64,000 nucleotides of DNA from Thereva unica (Eukaryota; Arthropoda; Insecta; Diptera; Therevidae): contig OX465281.1 of NCBI GenBank assembly GCA_949987705.1, positions 171,754,516 through 171,818,515 on the forward strand. The letters run 5' to 3'. Every line of letters begins with the position of its first letter. The stretch's first letter is position 1. Of the stretch, positions 55,702-64,000 are shown piece by piece. The notes below the pieces were generated by a model. The model saw only the letters and a program-made list of their open reading frames with translations, was not told the origin of the DNA and made no database searches. A program made the translations under genes and the position numbers.

Positions 55702-55935
55702 TCACAGACGAGATTTTTTCCCCAGGCTTCCTTTTTTCGTCTGTGAATTCTCTATTCTTCTTTTCTGTCTGAGCTCTTTATAGTTCCCTTCGCGTGCCCG
55801 TGTTTTCTGAGACTGCTGCATGGCTCGGTACTCAGCATTCTTACGTTCAGTTGCCAGCTTGCATTCATTATCGAACCAGTCGTTCCGATCTTTACGACTT
55901 CTGCCTAAGATGGAATCAGCAGTACTAATGACAGT
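55702..55935 (-). pseudogene. RTE linker region between endonuclease and RT
   Basis: VISTADSILGRSRKDRNDWF then DNECKLATERKNAEYRAMQ, the WFD-NEC linker that follows the endonuclease in RTE-group ORF2. Upstream it joins LKNT at 56661 after removal of the MITE. Confidence 0.75.
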
Positions 55936-56657
55936 GGCCCCTGTGGTGCTGAATGTCGTATTTGCTGTCATATCAAGTGAAGCTAATACAACGGTGTGCT
56001 GATAGTCGATTCTTGTCGTGTAAAATCGACTGTCATAAATGACAGCATATTTGGTGTGTTGACAGTCGTTTTTATTGTAATTTTATTGTCACTTTTGGTC
56101 GGGCTGTTTGCGTTAGTGACAAAGATGGAAAATTGCAGTAAAATTTTTACATTTAAACTAGAAAATACATATTTGCTATTGTGTTTAATTTTAAGTTTTT
56201 AATAATTTCAGAATAAAAATTACAAATAGAAAATAATTCAATTCAAATTTTAGAAAACCATCCAGATGTGGCTAAAGGCCAGAGATATGCTGAGAATTGC
56301 ATGGTGACAAATTTTACAAGTGTTTGGGATGAAATAATAACATAAAATTTTCAATTCTTCGCGTTTACTATCTTCATCTTCCAAACTGCTAACTCAGCAG
56401 AATTGAACATCTTTAATCTCAAATTGTTTTCGCGAAACATAAACTCAAAAATGTTTATTCTTCAAACTATAAATGTTTATTCTTCAAATTAAAATTGTTT
56501 ATTCCTCACGAAACACAAAAACTTAGCACCTACATTCTCTGAACCCTGTGCTGACGACTTGTCACGCCACCCGACTCTCAGCACACCAACTAAAAAGTGA
56601 GACGACATCGACAACTACGCGCGACTGTCATATGACTCGACATTTAGCACAGGGGCC
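55936..56657. mobile_element. 722-bp TIR element, 3-bp target AGT
   Basis: The ends GGCCCCTGTGGTGCTGAATG and, inverted, GGCCCCTGTGCTAAATGTCG form a TIR with a 3-bp indel. TSD AGT lies at 55933-55935 and 56658-56660. Removing it rejoins the RTE frame. Secondary inverted matches around GACAGTCG occur inside. Non-coding. Confidence 0.75.
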
Positions 56658-56660
56658 AGT

Positions 56661-57450
56661 ATTTTTAAGACGGGTCCAGTTCTCGTCGACGCCCGGCATC
56701 TCATCCCCAGGACTTAGGGCGAGTTCTAATGCATGACCGTAGCTGTTTCTGGCCATTTCATTGCGTAGTGCAGCTGTGTTGATTCGAGCTGGATCAGCGG
56801 ATACAAAGCTTTTCAGCGTTGTAATGCGCTCTCGGAGCACCATACCAACAAGATAGTGATCCGAGTCGAAGTTGGCACCTCGGTACGTTCGTACCGTCGT
56901 CAGACCCAAAAGGTGGCGGCGGTCTATCAACACATGATCTATTTGGTTGCGAGTGGCTCCATCAGGAGATACCCAGGTGGCTTTATGGATATCTTTACGC
57001 GCAAATCGAGTAGGAGGAGGAGTTCCAACGAACAAGTTCTTACTTGCTGCCATCTCTACAACTCCCTGTCCATTGTCATTAGTGTTTTCATGAAAGCTGT
57101 GGTTGCCGACATATTGCCTGTATATGGGCTCCCGGCCTACTTTGGCGTTCAGATCTCCCAGTACATCATACCTGGGGCAGGCATTAAGTTCCCGTTCAAC
57201 TAATTCGAAGAATTCTTCTTTACCATCATCAACACCATTCCCTGTCCATCTCATCTCCCGAATGGCGGTAATGTCAGCTTTATACTTTGACAGGGTATCG
57301 GCCAGATGTTGTGTAGCTCGAGTTCTGTACAGAGTTCGAACATTCCATGAAAAATTTCGTAAATCGTTTTGCTTTTTTCGTTGCCGTGGTCGTCGTCGTT
57401 TATTCCAGTATCCGAGGCATGTTGCTCGTTCCGTAATAATTGTTTTTTAC
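56661..57450 (-). pseudogene. RTE endonuclease domain, with internal deletion
   Basis: Residues NVRTLYRTRATQHLADTL and ADITAIREMRWTGNG mark the N-terminus (57340-57240), followed at once by EEFFELVERELNAC. About 60-100 residues usually present between them are missing. Then LGDLNAKVGREPIYRQYVG, GTPPPTRFARKDIHKATWVS, DGATRNQIDHVLIDRRH and FDSDHYLVGM give the GDLNAKVG, TW.SPDG..NQID and SDH motifs of an RTE apurinic endonuclease. Confidence 0.82.
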
Positions 57451-57538
57451 GGGTGAGGTTATTAGCCTCACGCCAACCTTACTTGGAAGGGACTAGCCCG
57501 ATCATATTAGCCTATCCTCTCTCATAGTTAGTTACATA

Positions 57539-60500
57539 TAGAGGATTCGATCCCGGGATCCCGAATCCCGGGACCCCGGGATCCCGGCCCTATTCCAGTC
57601 CCGAAAAATTCGGGATTACATTTCACAAAACCGGGATTTTCGGGATTGACAAATTTTTTTTAAATATGTCTAAAAAATACTCTGATCCAACTTTTTGAGC
57701 AGGCGCGCACACTTTATTAAAATCTAAATCTAGCGGAACTTAATTAAAAATTAAATGTGCTTATATCTAAGTGAAACCGTATTCAGAACGTAGCTTTGTA
57801 TATTTATTATTTATTAGTAAAACGAATAAATGCGCTGGCAACACAGATTGTCATAGGGGAAGCCCCTAAACGTGGCATGTGCGCATTGCTTCGTGTGGTT
57901 TCGTTGAATCAACAATTAGGTCACGAAAGTTGAAAATTTATTTAAGTTGTTTGTTCTATCCTAGAGAAATCGAGAAAGGTATGTTTGAACATTTATTTAT
58001 TCACTTAATTATTTGTAGAGAATTTGCTTTTTACTGGTCCGTGCCCAAAAATGTTTTTTTATTCAGATTCTTGAATTCGTGCTGACTTTCGAGCTGAAAA
58101 ACTTAGCATAAATAATAATGTCATTATCTAAAGGAAGTTTTTATGTGAAACACAAAAAAGACGGAGATGCATCATCAGTGTGGAGCCATTTCTTAATCGG
58201 CAAAGATGGTAATACAGCGCTATGTAAACATTGCCCAGCTGTAATGAAAACCTTAGGAGGATCCACCAAAGGATTGCATACTCATCTATCATCTAAACAT
58301 GATTTGAAAGTAGTCACTTCAAAGCCGTCATCATCAAAGAGCCAAAGTGGCCAAGAACAAGAACCGCCCTTGAAACGAAAACATACAGTTGTCGACTATT
58401 TTGTGAAAACTGATACTCTAGACGACATTTTATCCCGAATGACAGCTTTAGACGGTTTTCCTTTCAGCGTGTTCGTAACTTCTAAAGATTTGCGCTCATT
58501 ACTGTTATCAAAAGGATACTCAGATTTACCGAAATCTGCCTCAACAGTTCGTAATCGTGTTGTCGATTACAGTTACAAAATAAGAAAAGAAATGAAAGTG
58601 GAATTAACTGGCTTAAAAAATGAAGGACAGCGCTATAGTTTGAGCTTTGACGAATGGACATCTACTTCTAATAAAAGATACATGAATGTAAATATACATG
58701 CGGATAAAAAGTTTTGGAGTTTAGGCCTCATTCGCATTGATGTATCATTGAAGGCTGAAACTTGTGTTGACATCTTAAAAGAGCGCCTTGCTCAATTCGG
58801 TATCTCTCTGGATACCGATATTGTTGCAATCGTAACTGATGGTCCAAATGTAATGCTCAAAGTTGGAAAACTTGTGAATGCAGACCATCAAGTTTGTTTT
58901 GCTCATGCCATTCATTTAGCCGTTTGCGATTTGTTGTACAAAAAAAGTATATCAGATACTTCTGCAAGTGAGACCACCATTGCTGATTCAGATGACGATG
59001 ATGAAGATCTAGAATCACGATTAGTCATTGAGACAGAAAATTGTCCGGATCTAACGAATGACCGCAACATTAAGGACGTAATAAAAAAAGTCCGGAAAGT
59101 GGTTCTTATTTTCAAAAGAAGTTCGTTAAAGAATGATACCATACTTCAAAAATATGTACGAAAAGAGCACGGAAAAGAACTTAATTTACTGCTTGATTGC
59201 AAAACTAGGTGGAACAGCCTCTTTACAATGCTTGAGCGTTTTGCCCTTTTGAAAGTTAGCATCCAAAAAGCACTTATAGACTTGCATAATCCAGTACAAT
59301 TAGATGAATCCGATTTCGATCTCATCAATGAGATTATCGAAGTCTTGGCCCCTGTCAAACTAACTGTGGAAGCACTTTGTCGTTCTGACGCTAATTTATG
59401 CACGGCTGATGCTACTCTAAAGTTTCTTTTTAAACAGTTGAATGACAATAACTCCATTTTGGCTTCTAAAATGAAAACACATTTACAAGAACGCATACAG
59501 GGTCGCAGACGAAATGAGTTGAGCGGTGTTTTATGCTATCTGCAAAATCCTCATATGGATGATGACAATAGTTTAGATGACGAAATAAAGCATCTGTTTT
59601 CAAGCCCCAGCAAGAATTTGATAAAAAACCAGATAATTTCGTTAATTGAGAGGATGAACACGAAGACTAATGATGTAGAGGAAGAGCGCAACATGGAAAT
59701 TGAACCTACAACTATTAACAAAAGTGATTTAACGCTCAAAGAAAAGCTTCAGCTTGAAATAGAAAAAAGCATGAAAATAGGGTCTTCGGAATCGGCTGAA
59801 TCATATAAAGAAACCGACTTTTGTAAAATTATTAAGAAAGAAATGAATTTATTTGAAGCTTCAAGTTCCAACAGGGGCAATAATCTAGAACGAGCTTATA
59901 AGTATTTATTGACTATTCCTCCAACTTCTATCGAACCCGAACGCGCATTCTCTGCAACTGCATTTATGTGCAACAAATTAAGAAGCAGGCTAGGTGATGA
60001 AACATTGGACGCATTGTTATTTCTTCGAGCATATTTTCGCAATTTAAACAAGATTTAAATGTTACAATAACCACTTATTTTTATATATGAGAAATGTAAC
60101 TGATGAATACTACATATTTACATTGCATAAAAGATACTTGTTATGTTGAAAATATAAATTATGGACATTGTATGTCGTTATTTAAGTTCAAGGAATTTTT
60201 TTTAGTTTAATTTGTTCAAGTTTTAAGTTAATTAACATTGTTCGAAGTTTAATTTATTGAGTTTATTATGTTACATTGTTTTTATTTAAATTTAAGGAGA
60301 TTGATGTTATTTTTGGTGGAAGAATATCGTGTTTATTGAGAGTTGAATTGATTAAAATTTGAGGTGGAGACTGAAAGAACTAAAGTCTGATTATAATATT
60401 TTTTGTAGAAGTTTCACTTTATTTTTTTTTTTTTTGTATGATTTCATTTACCAAGGAAACTTGATTACTTTGTCAATTAAAAACTTGAAATAAAAGTAGC

Positions 60501-60628
60501 TTTTTACATAATTTTTGCGATTTTTTCTAACAATCCAAAATCCCGGGGCTATCCCGGGATCCCGGGATTGTCTGTTTATAATCCCGAAATCCCGAGATTG
60601 GAAATAAGGGCCGGGATCGAATTCCCTA
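57539..60628 (+). mobile_element. hAT transposon, 3.09 kb, 8-bp TSD GTTACATA
   Basis: GTTACATA lies at 57531-57538 and 60629-60636. The ends TAGAGGATTCGATCCCGG and, inverted, TAGGGAATTCGATCCCGG differ by two bases. Both subterminal regions (57548-57650 and 60535-60612) are packed with CCCGGGATC and related TCCCG..CGGGA motifs, likely transposase-binding sites. A single open transposase frame lies inside. Confidence 0.92.
58118..60058 (+). CDS. hAT transposase, intact 646 residues
   Basis: Cut-and-paste transposase. BED zinc finger at residues ~13-66 (VWSHF, then CKHC and HTHLSSKH giving the C2H2 set). Then the RNase-H-like fold: SLSFDEWTSTSNKRYMNVNI near residue 175 holds the first Asp, AIVTDGPNVMLKVG near residue 237 the second, followed by CFAHAIHLAVCDLL; an insertion domain with DCKTRWNSLFTMLERF. 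The hATC dimerisation end is at residues ~585-640: YLLTIPPTSIEPERAFSAT and NKLRSRLGDETLDALLFLR, containing the catalytic Glu region. One exon, no frameshift. Similar in type to zinc-finger BED hAT proteins of insects. Likely a recent arrival. Confidence 0.93.
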   Translation: MSLSKGSFYVKHKKDGDASSVWSHFLIGKDGNTALCKHCPAVMKTLGGSTKGLHTHLSSKHDLKVVTSKPSSSKSQSGQEQEPPLKRKHTVVDYFVKTDTLDDILSRMTALDGFPFSVFVTSKDLRSLLLSKGYSDLPKSASTVRNRVVDYSYKIRKEMKVELTGLKNEGQRYSLSFDEWTSTSNKRYMNVNIHADKKFWSLGLIRIDVSLKAETCVDILKERLAQFGISLDTDIVAIVTDGPNVMLKVGKLVNADHQVCFAHAIHLAVCDLLYKKSISDTSASETTIADSDDDDEDLESRLVIETENCPDLTNDRNIKDVIKKVRKVVLIFKRSSLKNDTILQKYVRKEHGKELNLLLDCKTRWNSLFTMLERFALLKVSIQKALIDLHNPVQLDESDFDLINEIIEVLAPVKLTVEALCRSDANLCTADATLKFLFKQLNDNNSILASKMKTHLQERIQGRRRNELSGVLCYLQNPHMDDDNSLDDEIKHLFSSPSKNLIKNQIISLIERMNTKTNDVEEERNMEIEPTTINKSDLTLKEKLQLEIEKSMKIGSSESAESYKETDFCKIIKKEMNLFEASSSNRGNNLERAYKYLLTIPPTSIEPERAFSATAFMCNKLRSRLGDETLDALLFLRAYFRNLNKI

Positions 60629-60801
60629 GTTACATAGTATTAAAATCCACTTGCCAGTTCTTCTGAAATAAATAAAACAAAGGTCTATTATTTACCACTT
60701 AGTTTTTCATTTGTTTGTTAAACTCGCATGAAACAATTTTATAGCAAAATATGTCGTGTTAATAGAAGTGGATTTATGGCAGATTAAATATCATTTTTTA
60801 G

Positions 60802-61776
60802 ACTGATTCAGCATCACACCACTTGCTTCATGGGATTCTAGAATGGAAACTACTCGATTTGTTAATTCTTAATAAATATGAGTTAAATATTGCAAGCGAA
60901 TTTGAAAACAAGGTATGAAATAAATTGAGCTATTGAAATAAATTTAAACTTTGTCCTTTAGAATACTACAGCAAAAGCAACACTCAGCACTCAATTTGAA
61001 AAATTCTTAGACGATTTGATTATAATATCGGCGTATCTTTTCAAGAAGGTAATTTATAACTACGAACCTAGTTGACTACTTCATTTTCTTGTTTTCTTTT
61101 CAATGTCTCTTAAACATTTTCTAGAAAAAACTAATTGATCTTACCACTGATTCCGCATTTCCTTGTACGTGTGTTAAGGAATGTTGGTTAGCTTTGCAAT
61201 TGTTAATAGAAAAAAATGAGGACGGGAAAAGCTTCTGGAAATATTTTAATAGCTGCATTGCAAAAGTTAAAAATGACCCAGGTATTTTCATCCATTTAAT
61301 TAAAACTAAATACACAATTACAATTTATTTAGAAAACTATTTTTTAACAAACCAGAATCACTCAGAGTTTATTATATGGCTGCTGAAGAGCGTTACTAAA
61401 CTTCAAGGGTATAAAATGACTGGAGTATATGAGGGACCTTCCCATTTTCGAGTGCGTAATAAAACTTTTTCTATTTCCCAGTGAATAAAACTATTTCTCT
61501 AGGTTATTGAAAATTTCGATTTATTGGAAATGACTGTTGACACATTTCTTTCTGGGAATCCTTCTGAAGAACAAATAAGAATTGTTCTTTGCGTATTGGC
61601 ACCAATTATCTTAGAATGGTATATTTTCAAATTTAACAAAACATGTCTCAAATTTTTGACTTCAGGTGGACACCGAAAATTAGTGTAACTATGACTTTAT
61701 GGGAATATTTTCATAAAAAACTGAATTCGTCCTTTTATATTGCCGGTTCAGCTCCTGGTAGGTTAGCAATCGCAAG
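60802..61776 (+). CDS. MMS22L: MMS22L exons 4-9 (gene continues beyond)
   Basis: Exons 60802-60912, 60962-61048, 61125-61281, 61333-61451, 61503-61618 and 61666-61776 join in a single frame over 48-76-bp GT..AG introns and end at a GTAAGA donor. They encode about 233 residues. Recognisable MMS22L blocks: HHLLHGILEWKLLD; FPCTCVKECWLALQLLIEKN followed by SFWKYFNSC (human has CPCLCIKELWVLL and SFWNWLN); IIWLLKSVTKLQGYK; and TMTLWEYFHKKLNSSF (human has LWEYYSKNLNSSF). MMS22L binds TONSL and promotes RAD51 loading at collapsed replication forks in the nucleus. The C-terminal half lies past the window or behind a further TE-filled intron, since no later exon was found before 64000. Confidence 0.88.
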
Positions 61777-62825
61777 GTAAGACGTAATTTTTTTTAAAAA
61801 GAGAATCACTATAGCAGTTTAATTAGTTTATTTTATTCAATACTAGCAAAAGCCCGCGTGCGTTGCAAAGCCTTTTAATAAAAAAAACTTATGTGTACAC
61901 ATGATTTTGGGTGCATAAGTCGACTATAGAATAATTCTCAGTCAGTATTCCATTACCCCACTCCCCCAGGTAACCTTTATTCCATCCCTTACCAAGCGTA
62001 AACATTGCAGATCTGACAAAACGGACTGGCAGTACAAATGGTGATTCCTGGGCTTAGCACTGCCACACTACCAAATATAAAAAAATTTAGACTAACTTAT
62101 AAAAAATGTATTACAACCTACAAAATTGTGTGCTCAATATATGCTTAGCTTGAGCTTATATGCTACGACACCTAGGCAATCATATTCAGAATACGTCTCT
62201 CACCCTGAGCAGAACTTGCCATATGGCGATATATTCGCTGTTTAAATTATAATCAGACCCATCGATTCTTTGCGGAGATGGCAACAGTATTTCCGCAAAT
62301 TGAAAGAACAATATCTCGCCGTCGCAGCATTTCATACGCGTTCCTTCAATTATCGAGTCATGTTTTCGGTCGGATTCGAGCGAAAAGTAGGCTAACGGCT
62401 AAAGTACGGAATAATTCCATGAAAGTCCTAAAATCGGATTAACTGTTTTCGAACTTTGAGGTTTAAAATTGGAATGATAAAAAAGTTCCTACTCCCTTTC
62501 CTCCGATTATCGAGTCAAGTTTTCCGTCTGAACCAATAGTCGGAACCGAATGTGGCCTAAAACATGCCCCAGAAAATACTGAATCTTCCCGCTATACGTT
62601 TATTACACAAATTTTCAGTTGATTACCTCTGATTCCGGGGTAAAACACAAATTCGACTGGCCTAAAAGTACCGTCGTACTAAGTGCTGCTGTGCAGCAGC
62701 GAGGAGCAACTCCAAATTCTTCGTCACCCTGAATAGTTCATTTGCATAGGAATCTTAGGAAAATAGCAACAATGCACAGTCAGTAAGAATTGTCACTCGT
62801 TCCCGATCAAAGACAAAAATAGTAA
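61777..62825. other. Start of MMS22L intron 9, with a LINE 3' tail
   Basis: No further exon seen. At 62021-62064 the CR1 tail occurs again (GTACAAATGGTGATTCCTGG then GCTTAGCACTGCCACA), preceded by a remnant like the 3' UTR of the copy at 49.2 kb. The rest is unassigned. Confidence 0.45.
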
Positions 62826-62960
62826 CCGCAATTCATGCAATGGCCAATGGTAAAGCCATTGGAAAAGATAGCATCCCGCCAGAATTGATGAAAGCCGACT
62901 CAGGCCTCATAGCAGATGCGCTACAGCCAATCCTGGAAATAGCATGGAATACCTGTACCA
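62826..62960 (+). pseudogene. RTE-type RT N-terminal fragment
   Basis: About 45 codons open: AIHAMANGKAIGKDSIPPEL, then MKADSGLIADALQPILEIAW, the 'A...NGKA.G.D.IP.E..KA' start of an RTE reverse transcriptase. Cut off at 62960 by repeat W. Confidence 0.7.
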
Positions 62961-63800
62961 GAGATAACATAATACTCCGTATAAAGATGCGACAGCTAGA
63001 ACAAAAAACCCGAACGCTTTTCACCTCGGCAGACCTTTGAGATTGCCTCCCCCTTAGCAACATGCAACATATTCGAGTTTCTAGCTACACAAGGAGGCGA
63101 ACGTGGTCATGGTCCGCAGCACAAGACATGCGGTGAGTTTGTCGATAAGGTAGCTAGAATTTTAGGGGGGCAAGGAAAGGAACTGACAACAGAATGTTTC
63201 TCGCAACATATTTCTTTCTTTCTCATCTTTCAAACGTTTGCCTCTAGCGCTACATTGAAGGATTTCCCTGATGCTTTGTATTTTAACTATTTCTTAGAAT
63301 ATTCAGTGTATTTTTTTATGACTGTCTGAGATCCACTTTCAATTTAACTTGATTTCAAATTCTTGGTGAGAGGGTTTGCGATATTTTTAAAATAGGTGAT
63401 TAGTTGAGGTTTTGGTTACTTTTTTATTTTCTGGTATTTCGGTATTGACTAGCTCAATTGATTTTAGAAACGAATTTAGGTAATTATTCTTTGTTTTATT
63501 TTATCCAAAATCTGGGACAAGTGCTTTTTATAAATGCTTGTAAAGTTAACTCCACGTCCACAATAAAAAAGCGTACGTCTGTTCAAAACAATTCGATCGT
63601 AATTGTTTTGGTAAAAATAAATTAAAAATAGGTTCAATACCTTGCTTGTTATTTGTAAACTCTTCAATTAATGAAGATGAGGAAAGGCTTCACGTCAAGT
63701 CAATTTTCAGGGGAAAAGTATGACAGAAGGAATTCATTCTCGGATTTATCCATTTTAGAGTCTCCTTATCAACAATTAAATATTGAGCTCGTAAATATAT
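62960..63800 (-). repeat. Dispersed repeat W, right copy
   Basis: Inverted homologue of 6655-7715 starting at CAGAGATAACATAATACTCC. It is shorter because the left copy has an extra 150 bases, and it is well preserved over 62970-63290. A minus-strand frame at 63476-63667 shares FYQNNYDRIVLNRRTLFYCG-like residues with the other copy. The terminus CAGAG could be a hAT-type end, but the other end is not defined. Confidence 0.7.
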
Positions 63801-64000
63801 ACTGCAAACAATGGAAGATGAAAAAAAAATTATTTCTTTATATTTGTTCTTCTGATGGAAACTAAAACAAAACAAGTTTTCATTTTTGGACTTCCATTTT
63901 TTTAGTTATAAATTTTCAAAAAGTCGAAAATCTAATTTTGAAATCTTTAAATAGATCTAGTTCAAAAACTATTTGACATAGAAAGCTGAAAGTAGCACCA
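63801..64000. other. AT-rich end of window, nothing recognised
   Basis: No feature supported. Confidence 0.3.

Larger units (their letters stand above)
53406..57480 (-). mobile_element. RTE-type LINE (BovB/CFDP2-like), broken and carrying two MITEs
   Basis: On the minus strand: endonuclease (57450-56660), linker (55935-55700), RT (54930-53922) and C-terminal tail (53857-53429), ending in a (GAA)n tail at 53406-53422. Two MITEs interrupt it (54934-55530 and 55936-56657); removing each restores the protein (HELLNGE and LKNTVISTADSI). Frameshifts and two internal deletions remain, so it is inactive. Confidence 0.85.
32572..60801 (+). other. MMS22L intron 3, 28.2 kb, filled with transposable elements
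   Basis: Starts GTAATA after exon 3 and ends TTTTTAG before the exon at 60802. Both flanking exons are phase 0, and no missing protein segment is evident when compared with the family. All sibling introns are about 48-76 bp, so this one has grown almost wholly by insertion: RTE, CR1, X/Y/Z elements, errantivirus, foldback arms, second CR1, RTE with MITEs and hAT. Confidence 0.6.

Overview
This is an AT-rich, very repeat-dense stretch of an animal nuclear genome, almost certainly an insect. The evidence is split genes with tiny introns (about 48-76 bp, GT..AG), an errantivirus (insect endogenous retrovirus), and Jockey-, CR1- and RTE-type LINEs alongside hAT and P-type DNA transposons. A fly of the lower Diptera would fit the short introns and the transposon set, but that placement is inference.

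Three host-type genes can be read. (1) A DUF4806-type gene, + strand, 14178-14919, in four small exons. (2) The 5' end of Pex5 (peroxisomal import receptor), - strand, 27920-28341, two exons. (3) MMS22L (replication-fork repair), + strand, with three 5' exons at 31949-32571 and six more at 60802-61776. The two MMS22L exon groups join in phase, so the 28.2 kb between them is a single intron filled with transposable elements. Pex5 and MMS22L are head to head. Most of the gap between their start codons is one LINE that carries ORF1 only.

Layout. 1-2927: 5' half of a Jockey-type LINE (-). 5.6-6.6 kb: P-type transposase remnant split by a MITE. 6.65-7.72 kb and 62.96-63.80 kb: inverted copies of one unknown repeat. 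8.5-10.3 kb: LINE 3' remnants. 12 kb: MITE. 15.7-19 kb: decayed Gypsy (-). 19-20 kb: decayed errantivirus end (+). 20.2-21.6 kb: internally deleted Copia with two LTRs. 21.6-24.4 kb: a LINE ORF1 copy (+) holding two nested MITEs. 24.6-27.6 kb: long-TIR and tandem-repeat elements. 28.46-31.58 kb: ORF1-only LINE with an 11-bp target duplication.

Inside the MMS22L intron: an RTE fragment, then a CR1 LINE (+) cut open by a stack of insertions. Element X (TSD GCAC) contains element Y (TSD GGACCAAATC), which contains element Z (TSD TTAA), which contains a nearly intact errantivirus (TSD CGCG, LTRs differing mainly by a short indel). Further on come a second CR1 (-) between inverted arms, an RTE LINE (-) carrying two MITEs, and a hAT transposon with an intact 646-residue transposase and a perfect 8-bp TSD.

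Many of these calls rest on reconstructing empty sites: removing the proposed insertion restores a reading frame or a terminal repeat. No database search was possible, so family names rest on recognised motifs.
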